This document shows positions 43,701 through 52,279 of a stretch of DNA of 64,000 nt, piece after piece. Numbering within the stretch: the first letter of the stretch is position 1; the number at the start of each line of letters is the position of its first letter. The stretch lies in assembly GCF_011762185.1 (NCBI RefSeq), contig NZ_JAASQJ010000003.1:744001-808000 (forward strand), written 5' to 3'. A program made the position numbers and the translations under genes. The notes below the pieces were generated by a model. It saw only the letters and a list, made by a program, of their open reading frames with translations, did not search any database and had not been told where the DNA came from. The DNA is from Dyadobacter arcticus (GTDB lineage Bacteria > Bacteroidota > Bacteroidia > Cytophagales > Spirosomataceae).

Positions 43701-44386
43701 TTATCACCTGTATTAATACAAAGCAAAATGTCATGAGCATTCCAATCATCGCGATCCACATAATGCGAATCATTGGAGCAGATCACCTTCACCTTATACT
43801 TCTTAGCAAATCTAACAAGTACCTCATTGACAATGTGTTGATCACGAATGTCATGCCGTTGAAGCTCCACGTAAAAATCGTCACCAAATAAGTCCAGCCA
43901 CCATTTGAATTCCTTCTCCGCTGCCTCTTCCCCCAGCCTTATGATAGTTTTAGGGATGACAGCACCAATACAACATGTGGTCGCAATCAAACCTTTGTGG
44001 TATTTTACAATCAGCTCCTTATCGATACGGGGATATTTACCGTACATACCCTCCATAAACCCCAGAGAGCACATTTTGATCAGGTTCTTATAGCCTATCT
44101 CATCTTTCGCAAGAAGCAATTGGTGAAAACGAACGTCCTTTTTATCCTTTGTGAACTGGCGGATGTTCCTGTCCTCGACAACATAAAATTCACAGCCAAC
44201 AATGGGTTTGATACCTTGCTTGTTACCCTCTGCCACAAATTCAAACACCCCAAACATATTACCATGATCGGTAATTGCAACAGCAGGCATATTATCCTCT
44301 TTTGCTTTCTTGAAGAGTTTTTTGATATCAGCAGCGCCGTCGAGCAACGAGAACTGGGTATGGCAATGTAGGTGTGAAAATTGCAT
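40748..44386 (-). CDS. dnaE: DNA polymerase III subunit alpha
   Basis: A 1212-residue C-family replicative polymerase. The PHP domain is at the N-terminus (HLHCHTQFSLLDGA, ITDHGNMFG), followed by the palm with catalytic LPDIDTDFDDEGRQ and GPGRGSAAGS, the fingers (MRDLIPDRFEHLIAMNALYR in part), an HhH region and the OB domain (KEISVAGIVTSSQEKMS). The end is the regular C-terminal tau-binding region. Length fits the family in Bacteroidota. DUF2461 begins the transcript 36 bp upstream. Confidence 0.97.
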   Translation of the reverse strand: MQFSHLHCHTQFSLLDGAADIKKLFKKAKEDNMPAVAITDHGNMFGVFEFVAEGNKQGIKPIVGCEFYVVEDRNIRQFTKDKKDVRFHQLLLAKDEIGYKNLIKMCSLGFMEGMYGKYPRIDKELIVKYHKGLIATTCCIGAVIPKTIIRLGEEAAEKEFKWWLDLFGDDFYVELQRHDIRDQHIVNEVLVRFAKKYKVKVICSNDSHYVDRDDWNAHDILLCINTGDKQSTPSAKDFDDDKGIPKGSRFAFYNDQFYFKKTSEMLTLFNDLPESLDNTNEIVDKIKTLDLRKDILLPNFPIPEEFKTHTLSEMAGKKELTADVLNQWEYLKHLTFEGGARKYGTITPEIEERMNFELNVIRNMGFPGYFLIVADFIDAGRKMGVFIGPGRGSAAGSVVAYSTGITNIDPIKYDLLFERFLNPDRISLPDIDTDFDDEGRQKVIDYVVKKYGYNQVAQIVTYGTMAAKSAIKDVARVMDLPLSDANMLAKLVPDKPTYNMTLNRIFTAPLEGEGSLTKKEGIAPDELDNVKKMRAIASGNDLQASVLQEARRLEGTVRNTGIHAAGIIIAPSDLTEIIPVSTSKDSDFLITQYQGKIIEDAGVIKMDFLGLRNLTIIKEALRLIKQNHNKDIVIDDIPLDDPKVFELFQRGETNAIFQFESDGMKKHMRDLIPDRFEHLIAMNALYRPGPIAYIPNFIRRKNGHEEITYDLPELEEYLSDTYGITVYQEQVMLLSQKLAGFTKGQADTLRKAMGKKQIETLNKLKGDFMKGGTDNGLDAKKLEKIWTDWEAFASYAFNKSHSTCYAFVAYQTAYLKAHYPAEYMAAVLTSSLGNIDKITFFMEECKNLGIKVLGPDVNESDRQFNVNKKHEIRFGLAGVKGSGDAAVEAIIEERNTKGPFQDVFDFMTRVNLRTVNKKTLESLAYAGGFDCFSEYHRAQYFASDASENATFIEKLIRYANKFQGGGAIDLFSHSGGGADVAKPKAQVMAPWDDLVKLRYEQEVVGFYISGHPLDTFRVELDNFCNCTLEKVMEINDGEKSPRYFGKEISVAGIVTSSQEKMSRNGSNFMIFKIEDYQGSMEMLLGGEDYIRFKNYMQVGQFLYIKGKVQNRWKQEDQFEFKISQIQLLPEIREKMCKKIKINLTLDQIDAQFIHLLNDTFNSHPGACSVNMTVIDPDTHLEVEMLSRGYRISPSNELFKELRGFHGVKFSLN

Positions 44387-44422
44387 TGGGTGGGTTTTGA
44401 AAAGACTGGTCAGACTGGAAAA

Positions 44423-45094
44423 TCAATGCTCAGCGGCATGTTCATACAATACATAATTCATATAATCGGTAAAAGGTTTAAGGAGTCCGATTCCTTTTAA
44501 AACCATTGCTCCAAAGTCCCTGGAGGCTACCTCTTTATCGCTGTACTTATGTATAAAAAAAAGCTGCTTGTGTTTTAAAAGGTCAATTTCCGGATGTTCC
44601 TTTGAGTAGCCTTTTGGCGTTGTTTTCAAAACCTCACCGTGTATTTCAGGGAAGTATTCCCGAAAATCATCCTTACTAATAATGGCTTTCAATTCATCCG
44701 CATTATAGTCGATTTCCTGACGAAATCGGGCCAGCTGCTCGGTCGTCGTTTCCCACATTCCTCCACCTATAAATGTTTGATCATGTGGCTGCACCTGAAT
44801 ATAATAGTCAATTTTTCCAGAACTCTTTCCTCCCGGACCGATTCCGGCACTCAGGTTATTTTTATATGGCGCTTTATTTTTGGAGAACCTGATATCCCGA
44901 TTGATACGTAACAAACACTCTTTTACCTGCAGATTACCAAGGTCCTGAAATTTGCCAACTTCTGTAATAAGGTATCCTACCAATTGCTCCATATCCGCCT
45001 TTGACGCATCGTATAACTTCCTGTTTTCCTGGAACCAGTCCCTGTTATTATTTTCTGCTAATTGACTTAAAAAGTGAAGTGTTTTGGAATCCAT
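44423..45094 (-). CDS. DUF2461 domain-containing protein
   Basis: A 223-residue soluble protein of the DUF2461 (TIGR02453) family. The start LHFLSQLAENNNRDWFQENR and KNNLSAGIGPGGKSSGKIDYY (in part) are diagnostic. Function is unknown; the fold is thought to be all-alpha/beta without catalytic motifs. It sits 36 bp upstream of dnaE and is probably co-transcribed. Its -7 box is at 45120-45127. Confidence 0.88.
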   Translation of the reverse strand: MDSKTLHFLSQLAENNNRDWFQENRKLYDASKADMEQLVGYLITEVGKFQDLGNLQVKECLLRINRDIRFSKNKAPYKNNLSAGIGPGGKSSGKIDYYIQVQPHDQTFIGGGMWETTTEQLARFRQEIDYNADELKAIISKDDFREYFPEIHGEVLKTTPKGYSKEHPEIDLLKHKQLFFIHKYSDKEVASRDFGAMVLKGIGLLKPFTDYMNYVLYEHAAEH

Positions 45095-45119
45095 CGTATG
45101 TTAATGAAGCTATAAAATT

Positions 45120-45127
45120 CAAATTTA
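45120..45127 (-). promoter_or_regulatory. Putative -7 promoter box of DUF2461-dnaE
   Basis: TAAATTTG on the minus strand, exact TAnnTTTG match, 25 nt before the ATG. A TTG is present 15 nt upstream, shorter than usual. Confidence 0.45.
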
Positions 45128-45257
45128 CTACGTTTTGTGATTCAATTTAACGAATTTTGGCGATTGAAAACGGCTGACGCTCCTTATAAAATATAACTTG
45201 CTGTATGCTATGAAGCTGCCATCCTAGTTCCAAATCTGTAATTGCAAACAATTTTAA

Positions 45258-46235
45258 ATGGCCAGAATTCTTACAGGCATTCAAAGTAGCGGAAGGCCGC
45301 ATTTAGGTAATATTTTGGGAGCCATTCTGCCAGGCATTGAGCTTTCCAAAGATCCAAATAACGAATCCTTCTTTTTTATAGCAGACCTTCATTCTCTCGT
45401 CTCCTTAAAGAGCGGGCCGGAACGTATGGAATATGTAAGAGCGATCGCAGCTGCCTGGCTTGCATTTGGTTTTGATGTAAAAAAGAATGTTTTCTGGCGT
45501 CAATCTCGCATTCAGGAACATACCGAACTTGCCTGGTACCTGGATTGCTTCACGCCGTTCCCAATGCTGGCAAATGCCACTTCATTCAAGGAAAAATCTG
45601 AAAAGCTGGCGGATGTCAATGCTGGCCTTTTTATGTATCCTGCCTTGCAGGCTGCTGATATTTTACTTTATAACGCCAACATCATTCCGGTGGGCAAAGA
45701 CCAAAAACAACACCTGGAAATGACCAAGGACATTGCCAGCCGTTTCAATTTGCTGGCTGGGGAAGAAATTCTGGTGCTGCCTGAGTCCCAGATCGATGAA
45801 AAAGTGATGACCGTTCCTGGTATTGACGGGCAAAAAATGAGTAAATCTTATCACAATTACATTGACATTTTCCTTCCCGAAAACGAACTGAAAAAAGTCC
45901 TCAAAAAAATCGTTTCTGATTCGACTCCACTCGAAGAGCCGAAGGACCCGGACTCGGATATCACATTCAAGATATATAGCTTAGTCGCTTCCGAGGCCCA
46001 AGTTGAAACCATGCGTCATGACTACTTACAAGGCGGTTACGGTTACGGGCACGCCAAACAAGCTTTGTTGGAATGCATGCTGGAAAAATTTGCGGAACCA
46101 CGACGCATCTTCAACTATTATATGGAAAACGATGATGAATTGGAGGCCATTTTAATTGACGGAGAGATGAAAGCCCGCGAAATTGCACAGCAGACCATTC
46201 AAAAAGTCCGTAAAATTCTAGGTTATAGTTCATGA
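45258..46235 (+). CDS. trpS: Tryptophan-tRNA ligase
   Basis: A 325-residue class I TrpRS. The HIGH-type signature is SGRPHLGNILGA (about residues 11-22) and the KMSKS loop is GQKMSKSYHNYID (about 194-206). FMYPALQAADILLY and PVGKDQKQHLEMTKDIA are family motifs. It overlaps the downstream PAP2 gene by 4 nt (ATGA), so that both may share a transcript. Length is normal. Confidence 0.96.
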   Translation: MARILTGIQSSGRPHLGNILGAILPGIELSKDPNNESFFFIADLHSLVSLKSGPERMEYVRAIAAAWLAFGFDVKKNVFWRQSRIQEHTELAWYLDCFTPFPMLANATSFKEKSEKLADVNAGLFMYPALQAADILLYNANIIPVGKDQKQHLEMTKDIASRFNLLAGEEILVLPESQIDEKVMTVPGIDGQKMSKSYHNYIDIFLPENELKKVLKKIVSDSTPLEEPKDPDSDITFKIYSLVASEAQVETMRHDYLQGGYGYGHAKQALLECMLEKFAEPRRIFNYYMENDDELEAILIDGEMKAREIAQQTIQKVRKILGYSS

Positions 46236-46807
46236 CCGAGGCTGTTGATACATTGATCCACTCTGATCAGGAGCTGTTTCTCTGGCTCAATGGCCATCAC
46301 GTCCCTTGGATGGATACCCTGATGTACTGGATCACGTTCAAATACACCTGGGTACCCATGTACCTGATTTTAGTTTTCTTCTCCATGAAACCAGGCGCCA
46401 GAAGAGGCCTGGGAACCATCTTAATTGTCTTGATCTCCGTCGTAATTGCCGATAAGATCACTTCGGGACTTATGAAACCATACTTCATCCGGTTCAGGCC
46501 ATGCCATGAGCCAACATTGCAAGGTATGGTGCATCAGGTGACCGGGTGTGGCGGATTATATGGATTTGCCTCCTCACATGCATCGACCAGTTTTGCACTT
46601 GCGACCACATGGTTTGCCTTATTGAGGCCAAATGTTAAATATATTGGCCTTCTTTTCGTCTGGGCATGCATTTATTCATATAGCAGGGTTTATGTTGGCG
46701 TTCACTATCCAGCCGATATTGTGATTGGTGCTTTGATTGGGTTACTGGTAGGTTGGCTTATAATTCAACTTTATCATATCTTTTTGGAAAGATATAATCG
46801 TATTTAA
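46232..46807 (+). CDS. PAP2-family membrane phosphatase
   Basis: A 191-residue integral membrane phosphatase. All three PAP2 motifs are seen: KPYFIRFRP (K-x6-RP), the SSHAST motif (normally PSGH, here ASSHAS), and SRVYVGVHYPADI (SR-x5-H-x3-D). The family includes undecaprenyl-pyrophosphate phosphatases and lipid phosphatases; this size suits a C55-PP or lipid-A-type role. It is translationally coupled to trpS by an ATGA overlap, presumably without a functional link. Confidence 0.9.
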   Translation: MTEAVDTLIHSDQELFLWLNGHHVPWMDTLMYWITFKYTWVPMYLILVFFSMKPGARRGLGTILIVLISVVIADKITSGLMKPYFIRFRPCHEPTLQGMVHQVTGCGGLYGFASSHASTSFALATTWFALLRPNVKYIGLLFVWACIYSYSRVYVGVHYPADIVIGALIGLLVGWLIIQLYHIFLERYNRI

Positions 46808-46818
46808 CTGATTTTCTT

Positions 46819-46826
46819 TAATTTTG
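46819..46826 (+). promoter_or_regulatory. Putative -7 promoter box of prs
   Basis: TAATTTTG, an exact TAnnTTTG match, 19 nt before the prs ATG. No -33 element at standard spacing. Confidence 0.5.
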
Positions 46827-46845
46827 CGGAAATTTTAGTCTGTCC

Positions 46846-47790
46846 ATGGGTTCATTTAATACAGTAAAAATATTTTCGGGAAGTCAGTCCGAGTATTTGG
46901 CCAAGGACATTGCCAGGTATTATGGTAAGGAGCTGGGAGGCTACACTTTACGCAAATTTAGTGATGGAGAGTTATCCCCAAGCTTTGAAGAATCCATTCG
47001 CGGTTGTGATGTTTTTTTGATACAATCCACATTTCCGCCAGCCGACAATTTATTTGAATTGCTGTTAATGGTCGACGCTGCTAGAAGAGCTTCGTCCCAT
47101 TATGTGACCGTCGTCCTTCCGTATTTTGGCTACGCCAGACAGGACAGAAAAGATAAGCCGCGGGTAGCAATTGCGGCCAAAGTTGTTGCCAATCTACTCA
47201 CCTCTGTCGGTGTAGATCGGTTGATTACCATCGATCTGCACGCAGGCCAGATCCAGGGCTTTTTTGACTTACCTGTTGATCACCTTGAAGGCACATCGAT
47301 TTTTGTCCCTTTCATTAAATCTCTGAACCTGAAAAACTTATTGATCGCATCTCCCGACATGGGCGGCGCGGCGCGGGCACGAAATTTTGCTAAGTTTTTG
47401 AATGTGGATATGATCCTTTGTGATAAGCACAGGAAAAGGGCCAACGAAATTGCAAGCATGCAGGTGATCGGTGATGTGGAGGGTATGGATGTAGTTTTGG
47501 TAGATGACCTTATTGATACCGGCGGAACACTCTGCAAAGCCGCAGAACTGATTCTTGAAAAAGGGGCAAGTTCGGTTCGGGCGATTAGCACCCATGCCAT
47601 AATGTCGGGTAAGGCACATGAAAATATTGCCAATTCTGTGTTGGAGGAATTGATTGTTACAGATACAATTCCTTTGAAGCAGCACAATGATAAAATACGC
47701 GTATTGTCTGTTGCAGAGTTATTTGCAAAAGCGATAGGCCGTATTCGCGACCATGAATCTATTAGTTCATTATTTATAAATTATCAGTAA
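46846..47790 (+). CDS. prs: Ribose-phosphate pyrophosphokinase (PRPP synthetase)
   Basis: A 314-residue enzyme making PRPP from ribose 5-phosphate and ATP for nucleotide, His and Trp synthesis. Signatures are YFGYARQDRKDKPR (ATP binding), DLHAGQIQGFFDLPVD, and the PRPP loop VVLVDDLIDTGGTL. Length and order match class I. It is followed by the L25 gene after 36 bp, the usual order in many bacteria. Confidence 0.96.
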   Translation: MGSFNTVKIFSGSQSEYLAKDIARYYGKELGGYTLRKFSDGELSPSFEESIRGCDVFLIQSTFPPADNLFELLLMVDAARRASSHYVTVVLPYFGYARQDRKDKPRVAIAAKVVANLLTSVGVDRLITIDLHAGQIQGFFDLPVDHLEGTSIFVPFIKSLNLKNLLIASPDMGGAARARNFAKFLNVDMILCDKHRKRANEIASMQVIGDVEGMDVVLVDDLIDTGGTLCKAAELILEKGASSVRAISTHAIMSGKAHENIANSVLEELIVTDTIPLKQHNDKIRVLSVAELFAKAIGRIRDHESISSLFINYQ

Positions 47791-47826
47791 ATTTTATTTT
47801 ATTTAAACTTATTATTAAATATTCTT

Positions 47827-48393
47827 ATGAAAAGTCTTGAGATTGTAGGGTTTAAAAGAGCGAATCTCGGCAAGACGGAAGCCCAGGAATTACGTTCACA
47901 GGGTTATGTTCCGTCGGTGCTGTATGGTGGAAACGAGCAGGTACATTTCTATGCACCGTCTATGCTGTTCCGCGAGTTGCTTTTCACGCCGGATATTTTT
48001 AACGTTACGTTGAACATCGAGGGTACATTATATAATGCCATTCTTCAGGAAAAACAATTCCACCCCGTAAACGATTCGCTTATCCATGCGGATTTCTTGC
48101 AGGTAGTTGATGGTAAGGAAATTAAGGTCGATGTGCCTGTAAAATTGACAGGTACTTCTTCGGGGGTAATGAAAGGTGGTAAGATGAACCAAAAATTGCG
48201 TAAATTGCGGGTACAAGGTTTGGCTGAGAACATTCCAGACTATGTAAATGTTGATATCACTGATCTTGATTTAGGAAAATCTGTGAAAGTTGGTGCAGTT
48301 AAAGCTGAAAATTATGTTATATTGACAGCCGCAAGTAACCCAATCGCATCAGTTGAGATCCCACGTGCACTTCGCGGTACACTTGGTAAATAA
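47827..48393 (+). CDS. rplY: 50S ribosomal protein L25/CTC-type
   Basis: A 188-residue L25 of the long (Ctc) form, which binds 5S rRNA. The N-terminal L25 domain (1-90) has RANLGKTEAQELRSQGYVPSVLYGG (in part) and FHPVNDSLIHADFLQV; the C-terminal TL5 domain (to residue 180) carries VPVKLTGTSSGVMKGGK and VNVDITDLDLGKSV. It follows prs in one transcript. A terminator sits 35 bp past the stop. The usual downstream pth gene is absent. Confidence 0.95.
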   Translation: MKSLEIVGFKRANLGKTEAQELRSQGYVPSVLYGGNEQVHFYAPSMLFRELLFTPDIFNVTLNIEGTLYNAILQEKQFHPVNDSLIHADFLQVVDGKEIKVDVPVKLTGTSSGVMKGGKMNQKLRKLRVQGLAENIPDYVNVDITDLDLGKSVKVGAVKAENYVILTAASNPIASVEIPRALRGTLGK

Positions 48394-48427
48394 GTATTTT
48401 ATTTTTCATGGCTAATAGATGCAAACG

Positions 48428-48451
48428 TGCCGACCATTGGTCGGCATTTTT
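48428..48451 (+). terminator. Rho-independent terminator of prs-rplY
   Basis: An 8-bp stem TGCCGACC/GGTCGGCA with loop ATT, followed by five Ts. Confidence 0.88.
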
Positions 48452-48453
48452 GT

Positions 48454-49380
48454 TTATAGCCCTTCCTCAATCTGCTTCACCAAAACTTGGTTGATCCGGA
48501 CATAACTTTCTTGCGTCCAACCTCCGATATGCGGCGTTAGTATTACTTTTTCCGACGCCCGTAAATAATCAAACGCTTCTTGCTGCGAAGGAGTAAGCTT
48601 TTTTATCTTTTCATTCTCTAATACATCCAGGCAAGCCCCTTTGACTTTTCCGCTTTTTAAACCATCCACCAGCGCATCCAACTTCACGATTTCACCTCTG
48701 GACAGATTAATCAGGTAAAATGGCTTTACGAAATTCCGAATGAAAGTCTCATCAATCAAGTAGCGGCTTATTTCAGTGAGTGGAATGTGCAGGCTCAAAA
48801 TGTCGGCTTCGGTCACAATCTGCTCCAAAGAAGACGCTTCCGCAAATGCGTCTCCATAATTGTCGCGATATTTATCGTAAGCAAGCACTTTACATCCAAA
48901 TCCACTTAATCGTCGTGCAATGGCGGTCCCATTGTTACCATAGCCAATGATACCGACCGTCTTATTCATCAGCTCCACGCCCCTGTTTCCCTCTCTTTCC
49001 CAGGTTCCTTTACGAACTTCTCGGTCTGCTTTCAGGATATTGTTAAAAAGGGCCAGCAGCATTCCCAAAGCATGCTCAGCAACAGCGTCACGGTTTCCTT
49101 TTCCTGCATGAAACACTTTGATCCCCATTTCGCCGGCTACATCCAGATCTATGAGATCCAGGCCCGCTCCTGCCCTGGCAATGAACCTGAGATTGCTGGC
49201 CCCGGAGAGCATTGCCTTGTCCAGATAGGTTTTACTCCGAATGATCAAACCGTCAAAATAAGGTAATTCCCATTTAATCTCTTCTCGATTGTATTCGGGA
49301 TGATAGTCGAACTTCCAGCCCCGATCGTCAAGCATTTTAAAAAGAGACGGATGCATGGAGTCTGCAATCAGGATTTTCAT
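48454..49380 (-). CDS. D-2-hydroxyacid dehydrogenase (phosphoglycerate dehydrogenase-like)
   Basis: A 308-residue NAD-dependent D-2-hydroxyacid dehydrogenase. The Rossmann motif is GIIGYGNNGTAIARRL (about 145-160) and the catalytic residues fall in INLSRGEIV (Arg), CLDVLENEK (Glu) and TPHIGGWT (His). Members include SerA, but with no regulatory domain this is the short form; the substrate might be 3-phosphoglycerate or another hydroxyacid. It is convergent with rplY and divergent from pdxA. Confidence 0.9.
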   Translation of the reverse strand: MKILIADSMHPSLFKMLDDRGWKFDYHPEYNREEIKWELPYFDGLIIRSKTYLDKAMLSGASNLRFIARAGAGLDLIDLDVAGEMGIKVFHAGKGNRDAVAEHALGMLLALFNNILKADREVRKGTWEREGNRGVELMNKTVGIIGYGNNGTAIARRLSGFGCKVLAYDKYRDNYGDAFAEASSLEQIVTEADILSLHIPLTEISRYLIDETFIRNFVKPFYLINLSRGEIVKLDALVDGLKSGKVKGACLDVLENEKIKKLTPSQQEAFDYLRASEKVILTPHIGGWTQESYVRINQVLVKQIEEGL

Positions 49381-49475
49381 GTGAGCAAAGGATTTTTTGT
49401 AACTTGCCGGTCAAACTTTTGGCAAAAGTAATATAGAATTACTCCGCAGAATAGATTCAACAGCATTTTACCTCC

Positions 49476-50585
49476 ATGAACGACCAACATATCGATAAAC
49501 CCATTATAGGAATTACAATTGGCGATTACAATGGCATAGGGCCCGAAGTGATCCTTAAAGCACTCGAAGGAAATCAGTTAGCACGGCTTTGCACACCTAT
49601 TATTTATGGCTCCCTGAGAGTTTTGAATCAATACCGAAATCTGTTGGAAATGAAAGACTGGGCGCTTCACGGTATTCAGAAGGCAGACCAGGTGAACCCC
49701 AAGTTAACAAACGTCATCACCTGCTGGCACGACCATCAGACCGAAATCGAGCCGGGCAAAATTACCGCAGAGGCAGGTCAGGGTTCATTAGCTTCTCTGA
49801 AACGTGCAGTAGAAGACCTGAAAGAGGGCAAAATCCAGGCACTCGTGACAGGCCCGATCAATAAGGACAACATTCAAAGCGAAACGTTCAAATTCCCGGG
49901 ACACACAGAGTATCTCGCACAGGCTTTTGAAAAAGAGGATGCCTTGATGTTTATGGTATCAGACGATTTGAGGGTTGGCGTTTTGACGGGGCACATTCCG
50001 CTTGAACAAGTTAAGTCCCATATCACCCCGGAAAGGCTTAGTGCCAAGATCGAGCAAATCCTGCAATCGTTGAAAGGGGATTTTGGCATAAAAAAACCAC
50101 GTCTGGCGGTTCTAGGACTTAATCCTCATGCTGGCGAAAATGGCCTGCTGGGTAATGAGGAAATCGAAATCATCCAGCCGGTTATCAAAACATTTAAGGA
50201 AAGAGGAAATCTGGTGGTAGGTCCATTTCCTGCAGATGGTTTTTTCGCTGCGGGAACATACAAACAATATGACGCAGTACTGGCGATGTACCACGATCAG
50301 GGGCTGGTTCCCTTCAAAACCCTTGCTTTTAATGAAGGCGTGAATTTTACAGCTGGTCTTTCCGTGGTACGGACTTCGCCCGACCATGGGACTGCCTACA
50401 ATATCGCCGGTAAAAACCTCGCTGAACCAGGCTCCTTGCTGCGGGCCATTTATACGGCATGTGACATTTCAAGATTCAGGATATTTGATGCTGAAATGGA
50501 GCAAAATGCTTTAGTATCCAAACCCCAACCATCCGAAAGTCAGCATCCGGCCAAATCGGGTGGAAAACAACGATTTAACAATTAA
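49476..50585 (+). CDS. pdxA: 4-hydroxythreonine-4-phosphate dehydrogenase
   Basis: A 369-residue PdxA for the DXP-dependent vitamin B6 pathway, converting 4-phosphohydroxy-threonine to the aminoacetone phosphate precursor. Family motifs are GITIGDYNGIGPEVILKAL, ALVTGPINKDN, FPGHTEYLA with a metal His, and AMYHDQGLVPFKT plus VVRTSPDHGTAYNIAG. Metal ligands are the three His in those segments. The C-terminal 20 residues are a low-complexity tail. It lies 5 bp ahead of yicC. Confidence 0.94.
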   Translation: MNDQHIDKPIIGITIGDYNGIGPEVILKALEGNQLARLCTPIIYGSLRVLNQYRNLLEMKDWALHGIQKADQVNPKLTNVITCWHDHQTEIEPGKITAEAGQGSLASLKRAVEDLKEGKIQALVTGPINKDNIQSETFKFPGHTEYLAQAFEKEDALMFMVSDDLRVGVLTGHIPLEQVKSHITPERLSAKIEQILQSLKGDFGIKKPRLAVLGLNPHAGENGLLGNEEIEIIQPVIKTFKERGNLVVGPFPADGFFAAGTYKQYDAVLAMYHDQGLVPFKTLAFNEGVNFTAGLSVVRTSPDHGTAYNIAGKNLAEPGSLLRAIYTACDISRFRIFDAEMEQNALVSKPQPSESQHPAKSGGKQRFNN

Positions 50586-50590
50586 TAAAA

Positions 50591-51478
50591 ATGCTAAAAT
50601 CAATGACCGGGTACGGTGTATCCAATATCGAATCTGATTCCATCAATGTAACCGTTGAAATCAAAACCCTGAACTCAAAATTCCTGGATATTTATTGCCG
50701 CATACCCCGAAACTATTCAGAAAAAGAGATTGAAATCCGCAACCTTATCACGCAATCACTGGAACGCGGAAAGGTGGAGTTCACGCTGGCGGTGCAGCCT
50801 ATTGGAAAAACAATAGCTTCTACTTCCGTCAATCGGCAATTGGTTTCAGCTTATTATCACGACCTGACATCAACGGCCAATGACCTTGGATTTGCGCCGG
50901 ATACAACTGAGTTATTGCGTATCGCGCTCCAAATGCCAAATGCATATAACAACGAAACGGTTGATGATTCGGGTAAAGAAAATGACTGGGTGCAGGTCAA
51001 AGTAGCTGTTATGGAGGCCCTGCGCAAATGCAACGTTTTCAGGGAGCAAGAGGGCAAAATGACTTCGGATAAATTTGGAGACTACATTCAAACGATTCAG
51101 ACGTTACTGGACGGCGTGGCTGACCAGGATAAGCTCCGAATTCCAGCGGTGCGCGAAAGGCTAGAAAAACAAGTAAGGGAATTGTTATCTGACGACAATT
51201 TTGACCCAAACCGCTTTGAGCAGGAGTTGATTTACTACGTTGAGAAATTCGATATTTCAGAAGAAAAAATACGTTTGGCTAATCACCTTACCTATTTTAT
51301 TCAAACTATGAAAGCTTCGGAAAGCAATGGTAAAAAACTTAACTTCATTGCCCAGGAAATCGGAAGAGAGATTAATACCATCGGTTCCAAGGCAAATGAC
51401 GTGTCCATCCAGCACCTGGTGGTACAGATGAAGGATGAGCTGGAAAAGATCAAGGAACAAACCATGAACATTATCTAG
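50591..51478 (+). CDS. yicC: YicC family endoribonuclease-like protein
   Basis: A 295-residue YicC/YloC protein. The start MLKSMTGYGVSNIES and VEIKTLNSKFLDIYCRIPR (in part) are diagnostic, as is the end QEIGREINTIGSKANDVSIQ with EKIKEQTMNI. E. coli YicC has been reported to act as an RNase that helps degrade small RNA. It sits between pdxA and the glycosylase gene with 5- and 4-bp gaps, so the three form one operon. Confidence 0.93.
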   Translation: MLKSMTGYGVSNIESDSINVTVEIKTLNSKFLDIYCRIPRNYSEKEIEIRNLITQSLERGKVEFTLAVQPIGKTIASTSVNRQLVSAYYHDLTSTANDLGFAPDTTELLRIALQMPNAYNNETVDDSGKENDWVQVKVAVMEALRKCNVFREQEGKMTSDKFGDYIQTIQTLLDGVADQDKLRIPAVRERLEKQVRELLSDDNFDPNRFEQELIYYVEKFDISEEKIRLANHLTYFIQTMKASESNGKKLNFIAQEIGREINTIGSKANDVSIQHLVVQMKDELEKIKEQTMNII

Positions 51479-51482
51479 GCGA

Positions 51483-52109
51483 ATGTCGCGCGGGAGGTTA
51501 TCGCATTCTTTTTTCCAAAAATATAATACTTGCTTACTTGCCCAAAAACTATTGGGCTGCGAACTGGTCCACGACAGTCCCGATGGGTTAACCAGCGGGA
51601 TCATCGTCGAAACAGAGGCTTACCTGCAGAACGATCCGGCCTCACACGCTTACAACAGGCGAACCGTGAGATCTGAACCCATGTACGGGATTGCCGGCAC
51701 CATTTACATCTACCTGATTTACGGCATGTACCAATGCTTTAATGTGGTCAGCAATCAGGAGGACATTGGAGAAGCCGTACTGATACGCGCTTTACAGCCC
51801 ACGAGAGGAATGGATTTGATGTATTTGCGCCGCTTGATCGTTCCCGGCAAAATTATCAGGCCGATACAAAACAAAAAAATCAGCAATGTAGAACTCTGCA
51901 GAGGCCCTGGAAAGCTGGTCAAGGCAATGGGTATTGAACGTGCCGTGCACAACAACCTTCATTTGTCGGAAGGCCCCATATTTATTACGCCTCCAATGAA
52001 AGAAGGTTTCGAGATCGTTTCTTCTCTACGCGTCGGTATTAATGTCGGTGTTGACCTTCCCTATCGCTACTACATTAAAGATAATGTTTACGTGAGTAAA
52101 CATTCGTAA
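51483..52109 (+). CDS. DNA-3-methyladenine glycosylase (AAG/MPG family)
   Basis: A 208-residue alkyladenine glycosylase that removes alkylated purines from DNA. Family motifs are LLAQKLLGCEL, IIVETEAYLQNDPASHAY (catalytic Glu of the ETEAY region), the base-flipping YIYLIYGMYQCFNVV and VLIRALQPTRG, plus ELCRGPGKLVKAMGI. It follows yicC by 4 bp. Length is typical. Confidence 0.93.
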   Translation: MSRGRLSHSFFQKYNTCLLAQKLLGCELVHDSPDGLTSGIIVETEAYLQNDPASHAYNRRTVRSEPMYGIAGTIYIYLIYGMYQCFNVVSNQEDIGEAVLIRALQPTRGMDLMYLRRLIVPGKIIRPIQNKKISNVELCRGPGKLVKAMGIERAVHNNLHLSEGPIFITPPMKEGFEIVSSLRVGINVGVDLPYRYYIKDNVYVSKHS

Positions 52110-52279
52110 GCTGCATCTTATCAAATTCAGATATACATTACAATCACAAATATCCGGTAGGGTTTAGGATTGATTTTTTATATTTGGATTGCAAAACCCC
52201 GTATCTCAACGAATACCATGAAATTCTTCCACTCTTTCCGGTTCTTTCGGAAATATTGCCGGCATGGTATCAGGATGTT

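Noticed and set aside
45095..45257. Possible tRNA near the trpS promoter region
   Set aside because: No T-psi-C or D-arm pattern and no cloverleaf could be drawn.
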